Assembly: GCA_963576475.1 (NCBI GenBank)
Contig: OY754969.1
Location: 25,378,318-25,442,317 of the forward strand
DNA from: Molanna angustata
Taxonomy: Eukaryota > Arthropoda > Insecta > Trichoptera > Molannidae
DNA length: 64,000 bases
Direction: 5' to 3'
The notes beneath the pieces are model-generated. The model saw nothing but the letters and a program-made list of their open reading frames with translations. It made no database searches and was not told the origin of the DNA. Made by a program: the position numbers and the translations under genes. Each line of letters begins with the position of its first letter. The stretch's first letter is position 1. Positions 34,989 through 46,598 of the stretch are shown here, piece by piece.

Positions 34989-35631
34989 ATCCAACTGTCG
35001 ATAGCGATAGTATGTATAGTTGAAGAATAAGTACAAAACTATAAACCCATAAATACAAATTATTTAATATTTTAAGATAATATTTGGTTTTATATACAAC
35101 ACATGTACCTAGGTATGTATGTCAAGATAGGATACTATGAAGGTCAGTCCTTTGATCCTACCCAGAATATGAAAACAGCATGATGGTATGTATGTTTGGA
35201 GATTTAATTATCAAACTATTAAGTTTTCTTACATATATTATTGTATATAGGCGACTGCCATACAAATTGTATTTCGATATTTAAAAAAAATGGAAATATA
35301 GGCAGTTAAACTCATAATTTTATCATAAAAAATATTTTTCTTAATAAAAAATGTTTTAGAAAACCTGGAATTTTTTTGGAAAAACACATTTGAGATTTTG
35401 TATTTGTCTATGTTTATACCAATTTTCAGCGTTCTAGCTTTTATGGTTTCTGAGATATATGGAAAAATAAACCAAAATTTCAAAAGTTGATAATCCCTGA
35501 CTGAAACATAAATTTACAATTCTCAGTATAAACGTTTTGTAGGCCTATAACTTTTCATGTATTCTGAAAACTTGGGCTCTGTAAATTGAGTGGATCAAAA
35601 GTTATAAGGGGGACGGACACACACACACACA

Positions 35632-35730
<99 letters not shown>

Positions 35731-35928
35731 CTCACATAAAATGTTCTGCTCCGAATTCTGAGTAAATCCATGTATGGGAACATATATGCTGCGAGGCCTC
35801 TTGTTGGTGTTATTAGCATGCAAAAGTCCACTACGCCATACAAAATGTTCCTTCGTACACGCAAATTGGCTTAATAATGTCGATTCATTCAGAGAATTGA
35901 ATTCTCATGAACGAATTGACAGTTGGAT
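34989..35928. mobile_element. H family element, copy 2
   Basis: The left end reads ATCCAACTGTCGATAGCG, and the right end, reversed, ATCCAACTGTCAATTCGTTC. The interior right part (CCACTACGCCATACAAAATG, ATGTCGATTCATTCAGAG) corresponds to that of H copy 1 (13269-13330). The flanking TA is not preserved, so the copy is older or mutated. It contains the (AC)n tract at 35616-35727. Confidence 0.55.
35616..35727. repeat. (AC)n microsatellite
   Basis: About 110 bp of AC repeats, interrupted by CCCTAAC near 35668 and a single T near 35639. The open frames made of alternating C and V codons here are artefacts. H copy 1 has only a short ACACACA at the matching place. Confidence 0.95.
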
Positions 35929-36055
35929 GACTGACGATAATCTTCAATGACCGATACCAGTAAATTAAATAGAAAATAGAGTGATCTTATAAATAATGTT
36001 AATCGAATGTTACCTACTTACGGTTATGAAGAAATATTATAACTTTTTGTTTTTA

Positions 36056-36225
36056 GATGGGTGGTGGCGGAGCGGTTAGCGCGCAGGGATAGAAATGCAG
36101 TGGTTGCGAGTTCGAATCCTGCCACGACCTATTTCGTTCACCTGTAACACAAACATTTACGCTTTTTTAGGGAACGTATGAGTATGTATATGTAGGTACT
36201 TGTTTATAAGGACATAATAGTTTTC
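36056..36225 (+). mobile_element. SINE1 copy
   Basis: The head GGTGGCGGAGCGGTTAGCGC and GAGTTCGAATCCTGCC is followed by ATTTCGTTCACCTGTAACAC, AGGGAACGTATG and GTTTATAAGGACATAATAG. It is the same series as at 62921, more diverged in the anticodon stem and without a long poly(A). Confidence 0.85.
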
Positions 36226-37353
36226 TTTTTCATATGTATTTTGAGATTCTTTCTATTTCAATGCCAATTTGGAAAGCTATTTTGCTATGATAAAAAATAT
36301 GAATTCCTACAGATTAATTTATATTTAACTAGACACACTCCTCTTTTTCACCTAACCACTCAGCACACTAACTATGCTCAGCATGGAACAATCTACAGAA
36401 TATGTAATAGGTACATACAATAGGCATTTCAAGAGTTCGACATATTCTTACTAAGCGCCCCCACATTAAAAAAATATACCGCCGTCATACATACATAACT
36501 AACATAATGTTTCTTTCTTTATTTATGTACATTGACAGTTTTTCATCATTTTAATGCATCAATCATTTTTTGTTGAATTGTTTTATTCTTTCTAGTTAAT
36601 AATTTGTTTTTGTTTTTTTTTATTACTTTCTTATTTTCGGTTTTTTGTATGGTGTCTAGTAATTTTATATCATTTCTAGATTTTTAGTTATTATGCTTTT
36701 TGACTTTGTTTTGTTAATCCATTATTATTATAATTGTTATATTATTTTGTAGCTCATTGATTTCATCATTTTTTTTTGTTAAATATTTTTGTTGTAACTA
36801 CTGTATATATTTTTTATTGTAAAAGGCTTCTAGCATATACAATAATATTACTCAAATCATCTTTATTTTATATAATTTCTTATACGCTGTATGTTGTTGT
36901 ATTTTTTAAAATTAATTCAATATATATTATAATTTATGAGTTCTTAATTGATTTAAATTAAATTAAGAGTAACTGTATTATTAATTTGTTCTTCAAGACT
37001 AAGATTCAGTAATTATAACTAGAGATATTTTGGTAATTTTGTTCTTTTGTAAGAACAAAGAGCACGACTTCAAAGGGTTTTACATTTAAACTATGTAAAC
37101 GTAAAACAATAAATTAAGTATATAAAATAAAACATCGCATTTAATTACAAGGTTGATTAATTTAGGAATATTATGTTTACCATCCAAAAATATAAACAAC
37201 GAATAAATTAAAGCAGTTTTATTATAAATCTTATAAGTCGAATATGAGTTGAGTTTGCGAAGAGCAAATTTTAATTAAGTATTTAAAAAACAACTTATTA
37301 AAAGGAAGATGTAGTTCACTGTTTTTAAATTTATTTTATCTTTTTTTTTTAAG
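36226..37353. other. T-rich spacer, no gene seen
   Basis: A long T-rich stretch with random short frames and no repeat match. Confidence 0.45.
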
Positions 37354-37375
37354 TTCGGCAACCCACCCAAAATCG

Positions 37376-38145
37376 AAGGTGTATGTGTCAAGATAGAAGA
37401 ATGCGGTGTTCGGTTCTCACTGCCTACCCCTTGAGGAAGATAGAAGTGGAGAGTAAAAAAATACACTTGTCTATAGAGACACTTACAATATCAATATGAA
37501 GTTGATCACTCAATTTTTCTTTACAGAAGCTATTTTACTTCTGTTATATACATTTTTCATACGAATATGAAATTTATTTCACATTGATATGGCAGACCAT
37601 AGATTTTCTTCTTTATATTTTGACAATCCTTGGATGCATTTTTGATGAGTGTATTTTTATCGTATCAAAATTTCAAACAGTATAAAAATACCTCGATTTT
37701 CCAGACCGTGAGAGCATTATGAAAATTTCAACAGATTAAATCATAGTGAAGAAATTAACGGATATCTATGGAAAACTAATCAGCTATAAGTTTATGGACT
37801 TAACACATATGATGCTAATATAAATTCAATCGGACTTATAGTTTGGGCTGCTGAGAGGACACACAAAAAACAACGTAAATGATGAATTCATAGAGAAGAA
37901 ATCAAAAGTTGTCTTTGGAAAACTAATCAGCTCTAGGAAATGCAGTTTACATTTATGGTTTGGGCTGTAGGGAGGACGCTAAAAGGATAATCCTTACGGC
38001 GTACGCCATACATACAAACACATCACGATGAAACTCACAGTGTGCACTCTCTACATGATACCTGTTGAGAAATTGATGTAAAAAAAATACGCTTAAAAAT
38101 TGTGAAATCATGACTCTCCACTATTCCACAGTGTAGAGAGTAAAA
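37376..38145 (+). mobile_element. G family internal fragment
   Basis: The segment runs from GTGTATGTGTCAAGATAGAA through GGTGTTCGGTTCTCACTGCC, GAAGATAGAAGTGGAGAG and ATTTCACATTGATATGGCAG to TGTGAAATCATGACTCTCC. This is the same order as 58200-58760. It contains about 250 bp (37740-37980) not found in the 58-kb copy, within which ACTAATCAGCT occurs twice. The left end of the family is missing. Confidence 0.75.
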
Positions 38146-38175
38146 AGCTATCTCTCGTCAAAATTATTAACTTCA

Positions 38176-38360
38176 TTGCACCCTGCGCAAGTATTGCCAT
38201 ATGGCAATTTATTCCAACCAACAAGTGTTACCAGCCCAGAGAAGCAATATTAGCGTGAGAAATTAATTTACATAAATTTCTCCTCTGCTGGGAATCGAAA
38301 CCTGGACGCCCGCACAAAAAACCAAACGGCTTACCAACTGTGCCACGGCGGTCAGCCGTG
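38176..38360 (-). mobile_element. SINE3 copy, best preserved
   Basis: On the minus strand the head gives GCCGTGGCACAGTTGGTAAG (A box) and CAGGTTTCGATTCCCAGC (B box), followed by the body complementary to CCAGCCCAGAGAAGCAATAT and ending at the complement of TATTGCCATATGGCAATTTA. The arrangement is that of a tRNA-derived SINE with a pol III promoter. The anticodon arm is too decayed to name the parent tRNA. Confidence 0.75.
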
Positions 38361-40134
38361 TTAGTAAAAAATATGTTAGTAAATATAGATTCTTATGTTA
38401 ATGGCAAGTAGGTACTCAGTATAACAAATTACATTTGCACCCTTAAAATTACAAAAAAAAATGTTTTTTTTACAATCATTAGCAGATAGATATTATCGAT
38501 GGAAATATAAACAAATGCCGAATGCTTCAGTAAGACCTGTTTTGATAGATTAATTATCTTTCCTTTTTACACAAACCTTAACATAAATTTATTTCCAATG
38601 GGATTATATTATGATGTACATAGGTAGAGAGAACACTATCTTTGCATTTGCATACATCTGTCACTGTCACAATTTTTTTTTCTCTAATAAGTTCAATTAA
38701 ATTTTTATTTTATTTTTTAAAACAATAAAAAATAATAAAATGCATTATTATAAATAATAAAAAAAATAATAAATTATATTATTATTATTATTTTTTTTTT
38801 ATATAAATAATATAATTTTATTATAAACAATACAATGTTGAAGTTACAAAAACAATTATACTAGAGTTAGAAGTTACATATTGATTCATCGTCTCATACA
38901 GACATTTGTTGCCCAAATAGATCTGCATTTCATCTTTATTATTCTATTGTTAATGTTCCTCGTCCCTTAAATATCGCCCACCTATTATCACACAACAAAA
39001 AACGCATTTATTGCCAAGTTTGTAATTTTTTTTTCTCTAATCAAATTAACCTGTAAATCTTCAACTAGCAATTAAAGTATGTAATTCTTCAAATAAGTAT
39101 AAATAATAATTTGTGTGTCTCATAGACACTAGAATGGCACAAATCACCCTCGATTTGGGTGGGTTGCTTAGTTAATAAAAAAAATCTCATACAGGGTTGT
39201 TTCATAGCTTCTTACAATGTTTCTTTCTTTAGAATGTATTTCACGGTATGACTTACCTCACATTTAATTTATAATATTTTTTTTATTATTTCATAGCATC
39301 AAATGTTCTTAACTATCATCAAAATGTTCTTAACTAGCTATTGAAAATATCTTTCTCTATGATAGGTATATCCTTACGAGTACATATTATTCTCATTAAA
39401 TATGTATTTATATAAAAAAAAATATGAAATAATACTATCTACATAAAATGTACATGCGAATCGTTTCATCTTTTGAAAAATTGATACAAAAAATATGGGT
39501 TAATTTGCCTTTCCCTCGATCAGGAAAAATGATATTATGTAATATTGTGTCTGTATACGCAGAATACACAAAGCAAAATACTTACAAAATGACAGAGATC
39601 TCGCTAACGATTGAGTAGCAAAAGTAAAAGGATATTTTTAATAAAGAACTCCTTTATAAAGTTTTGTAAACCTTGACGGTGGTGACCTGTTTATTAGCTC
39701 ATTTCGGGCGATGCCTCGAGCGATTTCATGACACGAAAAATTTTGATAAAAGAATATTAAATTCTCAAAAATATTGTGGCAGTTCAGACTGAACGAATTT
39801 TAAATGTACGTACCAGCCTAGAATTGATACAAGAAAAGACCACGAAAGAGGAGAAATTTAATTAATCTGTTGTTTTTTTTTTGGCGTTTTTATCATTGTA
39901 CCAACGTAGGCATTAGAGAGGAAATAAATTTCTTTTGATCCGAACTAAACAAATTAAGAGCACACTGAAAAGCCAAAAAAAAGCATAATATCCGCCTTAC
40001 GGTTTCGTTTTTGCCGTAGTAATCTAATCTTGATATTAATCAATTATTCAATGCTTTTATGAAGAAAAAAATACAAACCATAAATTGTGGAAACGTAAAA
40101 ATAGCAAAAATAAAAATAAATTATGAATAGAAAA
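38361..40134. other. Very AT-rich spacer
   Basis: Includes an (AAT/ATT)n block at about 38700-38830 with self-complementary stretches. No gene recognised. Confidence 0.5.
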
Positions 40135-40265
40135 ATATTTTATTTCATTTATTACAATTCACTTTGTTTTAATCACGTACGTCGACTTTTATGGTACGAT
40201 AGATTTTGAAACGACCGCTCCTTTTTAAGGATAGATGGCAACAACAAAAACTTACCTTAATTGAA
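40135..40265 (+). repeat. Diverged repeat shared with 54590
   Basis: ATTTATTACAATTCACTTTG, then GATTTTGAAACGACCGCTCC, resembles CTTATTACAAACCACTTTTG and GGTTTCGAAGCGACCGCTTC at 54600-54670. The match is partial; the family is not recognised. Confidence 0.35.
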
Positions 40266-40331
40266 ATAAATCAATCATATATTTCACAGCTACTGCTCTT
40301 CCTCACCCCCACCCGTTCTGTTTTTGTGGAC

Positions 40332-40649
40332 TTATAACGGCCTCTTTTGTAAAACTCTGAAAGAACACAAAAAAAGTTTGGAGAACTCTAAAATCTTGCA
40401 GACAGTGCACTTTAAGTCCCAGAGAGAACTTATTATTAGACTAACCATTGACTGAGTGAGAAAATAAGTGTACCGTATTTTATACGAAAATTCCTGAAAA
40501 CCCTGAAGTTGCTCTTCGTGGCTGTATGTAAGGTCTTCAAGTCCAATGGGTCCAAAGAAATTTCCTCGAACATTCTTATAGAATTCTCGTCGGAATGTTG
40601 ACACGGAGAAGTTAGTGCATTCCCAAGGGATAAGTTTAGCTACTTTCAC
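40332..40649 (-). other. Unrecognised 105-codon open frame
   Basis: The minus-strand frame begins MKVAKLIPWECTNFSVSTFR and includes FGPIGLEDLTYSHEEQLQGF. Its composition is less A/T-biased than the surrounding frames and it is longer than most, but it has no signal peptide, membrane segment or motif that I recognise, and no splice structure is evident. It could be an exon, a mobile-element piece or chance. Confidence 0.2.
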
Positions 40650-43298
40650 AATTAAACCAGACTATGGAATTTAATCAAGTTTATATAAGAATGATATCCA
40701 GTATGCAAAGAAATTGTAATTTGTTATGAATGTATTATATATCTTTTCGAAATTCATAAATTACATAATTAAAATCGTATTTAACCAAATTATTACTAGA
40801 AGGTTCATTCGACTTCCCCTTGACATGTTATCTTCTCCTCCTAACTCTTTGGCTGTGGCCACTGTTGGGGTAAGCTCTCCTCATCTTTTAATTATACCTA
40901 GGTCCTTCTGTATTATATCACCTAAGCGTCCTAGGCCATATCTCTGCAATTGGTTTCGTCTTTGAACGATCCAGAAATTCTTTGGTCTTTCTCTGGGTGG
41001 ATGTATTTGTTCTTCTTCCTCTTGCATGTTTAAACGTAAGACCAATTACAAATTAATGTTTTCTATTTGAGATAGTTAACAAAATTCAATATAATTAAAA
41101 TGTATATTATAAGACAATATTTAAGTTTAACGTTGTATACAATTTGTTTTAATGTATGCTTGTTCCGATCAAAACAGATTCTGCAGGAGTTTTGATAATA
41201 TTAAACCAATCGTATTTGCATAAGTTCGATATACCCTACAAGGTTGTGGAGCTGGTACCTACAAATTTAAGCAGAAATTCCGTTATGTTGACTCTACTTT
41301 TAGTCTAATCGGATTATACATGGAGAAAATATTACTTGCTGGTATAGGAATGTGGTGATGCTTTGTTCCAATTAGGAGCCATCGTGGAATTTAATGAACA
41401 CACGAGGAATATTATTCTCGCAGTAAATTTGGTGGCACAGTTATGTATGTCATAATATCACAAACGATATGCATAGTGGTAAATAATCCAATTGCTGAGC
41501 TAAACCACTTGGAACACAATCTTTAACAATGAACAACTAAATGTAACATATGTATTACTTCGTGTATATCTGTATATTGTAAATGTCTGGAGAATTAGGA
41601 CATGAAGATGTGTAATATTTGATTGACGGAAAAATGTGTACACCTAGTACCTAAGTAAGATGCAGAATAAAATAGTTGTTGCCAACATTGGACAACAGTG
41701 CAATTATACCTACGAACCTATAGACTTATCTTCCTTTTGAAAGGTCGATTATCCCTTTATGCTATTTAACGGAGCCCATTGTTATTGTTTTCGCCTTTAA
41801 ACTTTTTGAAATATTACATTTCACTTAAAAAGTTTTGACAGATATATTCTGTAAAATTTTTTGAATTTTTGACCGTTATCTATAAAAAAATACGCAGCTC
41901 TAAGTTGAAATTCTTTACATACATTTTATGAATATGAAGTCGATTAACTCTGGTTAGGGCTACGATGTCAAAACTTCAAAGGAAACAAAGTCATACACGT
42001 ATGTAAAACATCACGACAAAAATTGTAGTACCTACCTGTGCAATTGCGTAATTAAAGCTGATAGATTTATAGATATGTTATACAATATTATAAATAATAT
42101 TATTAATAATATTGTATACTTTACACATAATATTTGGCTAAAACAACAGAAATTATCAATCAGCAAAAACAAACGCCAAAATATATTTGATTTTAATCAA
42201 TACATACAGGATATAATTCATATTTTTAATTTAAATGGACTCAGTAACTTATAGAACTTATATGGTTCGTTTCCAATATAAATTCTACTTTTTTATTCAA
42301 AGCCAATATAATGAATAATTCATTTGGTAAATCAAATTCCGCTTCAAAATTATGTGAAAAGAGTTTACCATAGTAGGTACAATGTTTATTGATAATTAAC
42401 ATCGAATATGTAGTGCTCGTCAAACAGCAAATAGTCCAAATTAACTGGTGCTTTCCAATATAGGCAAAAGGCATAATGGACATTCCCCACTCAAATTGGC
42501 AGTAGGTACACCCAAATCTGTCAATAACAACATACCAAATGCGGCAGGCCTTTACTCATTGAAACCATGACTTTGGAACCGTTTTTATATTTATTTAATC
42601 AAAACGCTAAATCGCATTATAATGTTAACATTTGTTTGTTCGTATAAAAATTCTCTGAAATGAAATATTGAAGAGGATATTTTTTATATTGGATCTACCA
42701 CCATACATAGAGCGTTTTTATTTTTCGACGATCGACAAAAATAATTTTCAAGTAAAATACATCTCTTTAATAATTTACCATGACATTTTAGACGTTCACT
42801 TATGGTTTTACTTAAAATAAAGATTATGTTGTTTTTTTTATTTAAATAAATATTTATTTACCATAGGGCTCTTATATCTCCAATCAGCTTTCCATCTTTC
42901 CGCCTCAAATTATATATTATATAAAGGATAAAGCTTTGAGAAAGCCCCTTAATTTCCCATCAACTCTTTAAATCTCAGAACATGAAAATTATACATTTTA
43001 AAAAATCCTAGTTATTTTCCAAGTATTTGTAATAACTATTTACTAATAAATTTATATATTTTGCCGCTTTTCGTCACCTAGGTATTGAATACATAAAAGA
43101 AAAGATATTTTAAAATATTGTGAGCTTCCTTTTCTCTGTGTCTGATGGATATTGGAGTATTTTCTTTTTTTAAATATACTTTAGTCATGCCTACTATGTA
43201 AATTTGTTTTTATTTTAATTTGTTTATATTATTTTTATGTAGATATAAAATAAATAAATACTTTATTTTTGGTCTATTAATTCTGCGTAAGGCCAATA
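40650..43298. other. AT-rich spacer with one near-perfect palindrome
   Basis: TATACAATATTATAAATAA around 42078 faces TTATTAATAATATTGTATA around 42100. The less AT-rich patch at 40800-41030 was not identified. No gene recognised. Confidence 0.4.
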
Positions 43299-43601
43299 AT
43301 GACATACGACATCGAAACCAGAGCCGACACCACGAGAACAAAGAGTCTCTTGCGAGCCACCGAGATGAAAACTCTCCGCCCATCGCGGGTTTAACCATCC
43401 GAGACAGAGTACGAAACCCCGAAACTCGGAGGATCTGCGATGGGGTAGAAACAGAAGACTTTACTGGAGAGATCACGTCGAAAGAGCGGATTCAGTGAGA
43501 GTGGTGAAAATAGCGGCAGACGAGATACCGTCAACCAGCAGACCCCCTGGACGACACCAAAGAGATGGAATGACAGCTGGACATTCGCGTCCCAGGAGTG
43601 A
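43299..43601 (+). pseudogene. RTE-like RT C-terminal fragment
   Basis: The frame starts MTYDIETRADTTRTKSLLRA, then TEMKTLRPIAG and IRDRVRN. After frameshifts VVKIAADEIPSTSRPPGR and PKRWNDSW follow, ending SQE and TGA. The ETRADT-RTK and TEMK-LR-IAG blocks are highly typical of the region after the palm in RTE-like reverse transcriptases, and the PPGR-x-x-KRW-x-DSW end matches the 7575 fragment. At least two frameshifts separate the parts. The 3' UTR at 43663-43838 follows, shared with 11053. Upstream domains are absent. Confidence 0.88.
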
Positions 43602-43662
43602 ATCCGAGAATAAACAGTACCCAGCACTAGAACAAGCAGAAGAAGAAGAATTCTGAGTTCTG

Positions 43663-43838
43663 TATTATTCTGACGATGCGCCTTGCACGCGTCAATAATC
43701 AAATAAATTTAATTGAACAAAATCGAAGTTTTTTTTGTATTTTATCCCTTTTTTTATTATTATATAATAACAATTTTATTATATCTACATACAATGGAGT
43801 ACTACTAATAATTGACAATTGTCGATCGATAAACTAAA
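43663..43838 (+). repeat. 3' UTR of the RTE-like copy
   Basis: TATTATTCTGACGATGCGCC, ATAATCAAATAAATTTAATT and AATTGTCGATCGATAAACTA match 11053-11196. It contains AATAAAT, a plausible poly(A) signal. Confidence 0.6.
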
Positions 43839-44857
43839 GATAGTTATATTCTTTTTGTTTGAATTAGATGTAAGAAACTGTAGGTACTTAATAAAATAAT
43901 CTTAATAAAATATACAAACATATGATTTTTTTTTTCATTTTTATCAATAACTGGCGAGTAGGTACTCTGCAAGCGTTGCAATGCTATCCAAAGACACAAA
44001 TCGTCCGTGTTTTAATTTTGTTTATTGAAGTTATTTTGGATACAACATTAAATTTTTGTAATTACGCAGTAAAATAAATCTTCAAACAAAAATCTCTGTT
44101 TTAAATTTTCAAAATAACTCAATAAAATGAATTGAAAACGACTCTTAAATGGTTGACTTGCCAGGGCAAAGCGCTGTATAATCAATCTATCATTCATAAT
44201 CATTCCGCTGTCCACTGAAGCGATCCGTCCAACCAAAGTGTAGGGTTTCGGGGAAGTAATTTAATTAACAACTCCCCTCAATTTCACATAACTCGATTAA
44301 TTTAATAAATTAAATTATTTACAGAGCAGAGAGATATTTTAAAATATGATAAACTAACAAGGCAATTTACTTTAATAAAGACTTTAAATAGTAGAGCACC
44401 CCAGTGGCGGCTTTTCTAATGTTTTATGGTTAATTAATTTTTCGTAGAGGACAATGGGACAGGAAAATGGCGGACTAGTAAGTTGTTCCTATTGCCATTC
44501 CCGGACCTTGGAACCATTTTATTTTAAATACAAACATTATTTTTGAACTCTTTATTATATTTTAATCTTCATCCTTTTTGTTCAACGAAGTTTATTTGAA
44601 ATTATATTTTACTTGTTCGCTTGTTGCTGTTTGTAGATTTTATTTTTTCATTTTGTATCAAATTGTTTCCTGAATGTCCACTCTGTTAAAAAATTAAAGT
44701 CCCAACATTAAAACTTTGGTATTCTAAAATTGTACAAAATTTACTATAATATGCTTTCAGTTTCTCAAAACCATTTTAACTCATTGCACCATATCCCGTC
44801 TTTTAATTACTTTAGCTTCTAAGAATATTCACTACCTGTCGTTGAAATTACTATGTA
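43839..44857. other. AT-rich spacer, no gene seen
   Basis: Short random frames only. No family recognised. Confidence 0.45.
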
Positions 44858-45130
44858 TGCTTCTTCCTTTTCGTAGCCTTGTCCTACTTTAGGTAGGGTC
44901 GCCTCTCCTAATCCTTCGGTGCCAGAATGATCTGTCCTGTATTGTTGGGGCTGGTATTTGGATTTTATTCATTAGCCTACTCATACAACACCACCACGTG
45001 GATAGTGGACGTCCTTTTCCTTTCCTGTTTCCTGAGAGTTAGAGCAGTTTGCACCAGACGATCGTTTTGCTATCTCATTACATGTCCATACCGTCTGAGT
45101 AGGCTCTCTGTAAAGTCTTATGAAAACTAA
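44858..45130 (-). pseudogene. RTE-like RT C-terminal fragment
   Basis: The minus strand contains SLLRRYGHVMR, a stop, then NDRLVQTALTLRK, and further on IQDRSFWHRRIRRGDPT, a stop and SRTRLRKG. The RRYGHVMR block and the terminal DR-x-FWHRRIRRGDPT are the conserved ends of one RTE-like lineage; the 3315 fragment ends with a similar RRADPD. Stops and frameshifts show it is dead. The 67-codon plus-strand frame across it is a shadow. Confidence 0.72.
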
Positions 45131-45638
45131 GTATAGGTTTTCTTTATTAAGTCTATGCTTCTTCATTAACTCCTAACCGCCTGTATTGCATCTGAGGTTT
45201 ATTAATTTAAAAGTGGTTAATCCAAACTGAGTTGGTGTTGTAGTTGATACAAGTTGATGCCTCTGTATTTTTCCACACTGTGTGACATATCCTTTATTTT
45301 TTTAGAATGGTACAAGGTGAATATGGCACCATGATTCTGGAATAAGTGTTGTCTTCATTATAATATTAATTTAATGAATAATATGCAATGTAAAATTAAA
45401 CATTTTTAATGAAAATATTTTTTACCTGTAAAAGATACATACTCACCTAAACATAGGTATATATTATACTTTTCTTATATTTATATTTTGCATCTAATTA
45501 AAAGATAAATTATATAAAAAATGCTACACTCTCAATAATATTATTAACCTCCGCGACCTAGTAGAGTATGCAATAACAATAGTGCTTCATTGTTATTTGT
45601 GTAAATATTATGTATTAGTATAATAAAACTCATAAACT
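45131..45638. other. Spacer, no gene seen
   Basis: AT-rich, no recognised feature. Confidence 0.4.
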
Positions 45639-45825
45639 GGGGGGCATGTCTGGTCCAATCGGCGAAATCAAAACCTTCGTAATTATCCATATCATGGATA
45701 TAATAATTATCATATGGAGTTCTATGACATCTTAAGATATTATAGAACTCCATATAATTATTATATCTATGATATGGGTAATCGTGAGGGTTTTGATTTC
45801 GCCGGTTGGACCAGACTTCCCCTCC
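45639..45825. mobile_element. Foldback MITE (almost complete hairpin)
   Basis: The left arm starts GGGGCATGTCTGGTCCAATC, GGCGAAATCAAAACC, and ends CATATGGAGTTCTATGA. The right arm reads the complement (AACTCCATATAATTATTAT, GGTTTTGATTTCGCCGG, TTGGACCAGACTTCCCC). Arms of about 87 bp leave only a tiny loop (CATCTTAAGA region). The 96-codon minus-strand frame over the hairpin is a by-product of the symmetry. Confidence 0.82.
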
Positions 45826-46598
45826 TGATAACATCGTGATATTTGATGTGATAATTCAGTACGTAGGTATTTATTTTATAAGTGATTAATTTATTTACTT
45901 TATTTTTCTTCTTTTTGTGTCATGTCAAGTCTCTCCGAAGCTGACGGCCACCATAGATAAAGCTTCCCTGGAGTCTTTATTACTCCCACTTTATTTTATT
46001 CATAATCACTAACAATTCCTGGAGATATGTAGAGATTGTAGCAGTCTGCGTCGGAAAGAAATACGTATGCAACACCAACTTAGGTGGATACTTTGAAACG
46101 TTCGTTATCTCAAGCACTTTACATTCAAGCACTAACCAACCTGGTTGGTTTCACGAGACAAGGACGTGTTTTGAAGTCCTTATTATATAACATTTAAATT
46201 CTCTTCATTTACATTCTCACTTCTTATGCAAACTATGAAAAAGTGAAAAACATTACCACTGTCTAGCTTTTTAATGAGCAAAACTTAAAATGTATATTTT
46301 TATCTCGCCATAGAATTTTTACTGTTGGTATTTATCATAATATAGACAGATACCAACTGTTGGTATTTATCATAATATAGACAGATACCAACTTCATATG
46401 AATATTCTTCGCTTGTTAAAAATATTCGCAGAAATATTACCTCACTAAATACTTTTTGAATGGATATTAATGTGACATTATAAATGTTTTGAAGAGCAAA
46501 CTCTCTATTTATGTTAATTAGAGTAAAAATTTGTACGAATATGCATGATTCAATTTCCTATAATAATGCACCTACGAGTATCTATTTTATTAGTAAAT
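45826..46598. other. Spacer with a tandem duplication
   Basis: An approximately 36-bp unit is duplicated at about 46323-46392 (TGTTGGTATTTATCATAATA then AGACAGATACCAAC, twice). Each unit is itself bounded by GTTGGTAT and ATACCAAC, so it can form a hairpin. A less AT-rich patch at 45925-46100 was not identified. Confidence 0.55.

Larger units (their letters stand above)
37354..39172. repeat. Inverted repeat pair (possible element ends)
   Basis: GGCAACCCACCCAAAATCG at 37357 faces CGATTTGGGTGGGTTGC at about 39153, with further similarity inward (GAAGGTG against CACCCTC). These may be the ends of a 1.8-kb element that encloses the G and SINE3 pieces. No clear target duplication is seen. Confidence 0.35.

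Noticed and set aside
35602..35864. Open frames of alternating C and V
   Set aside because: Translation of the (AC)n microsatellite.
45544..45834. 96-codon minus-strand frame
   Set aside because: It runs over both arms of a hairpin element.
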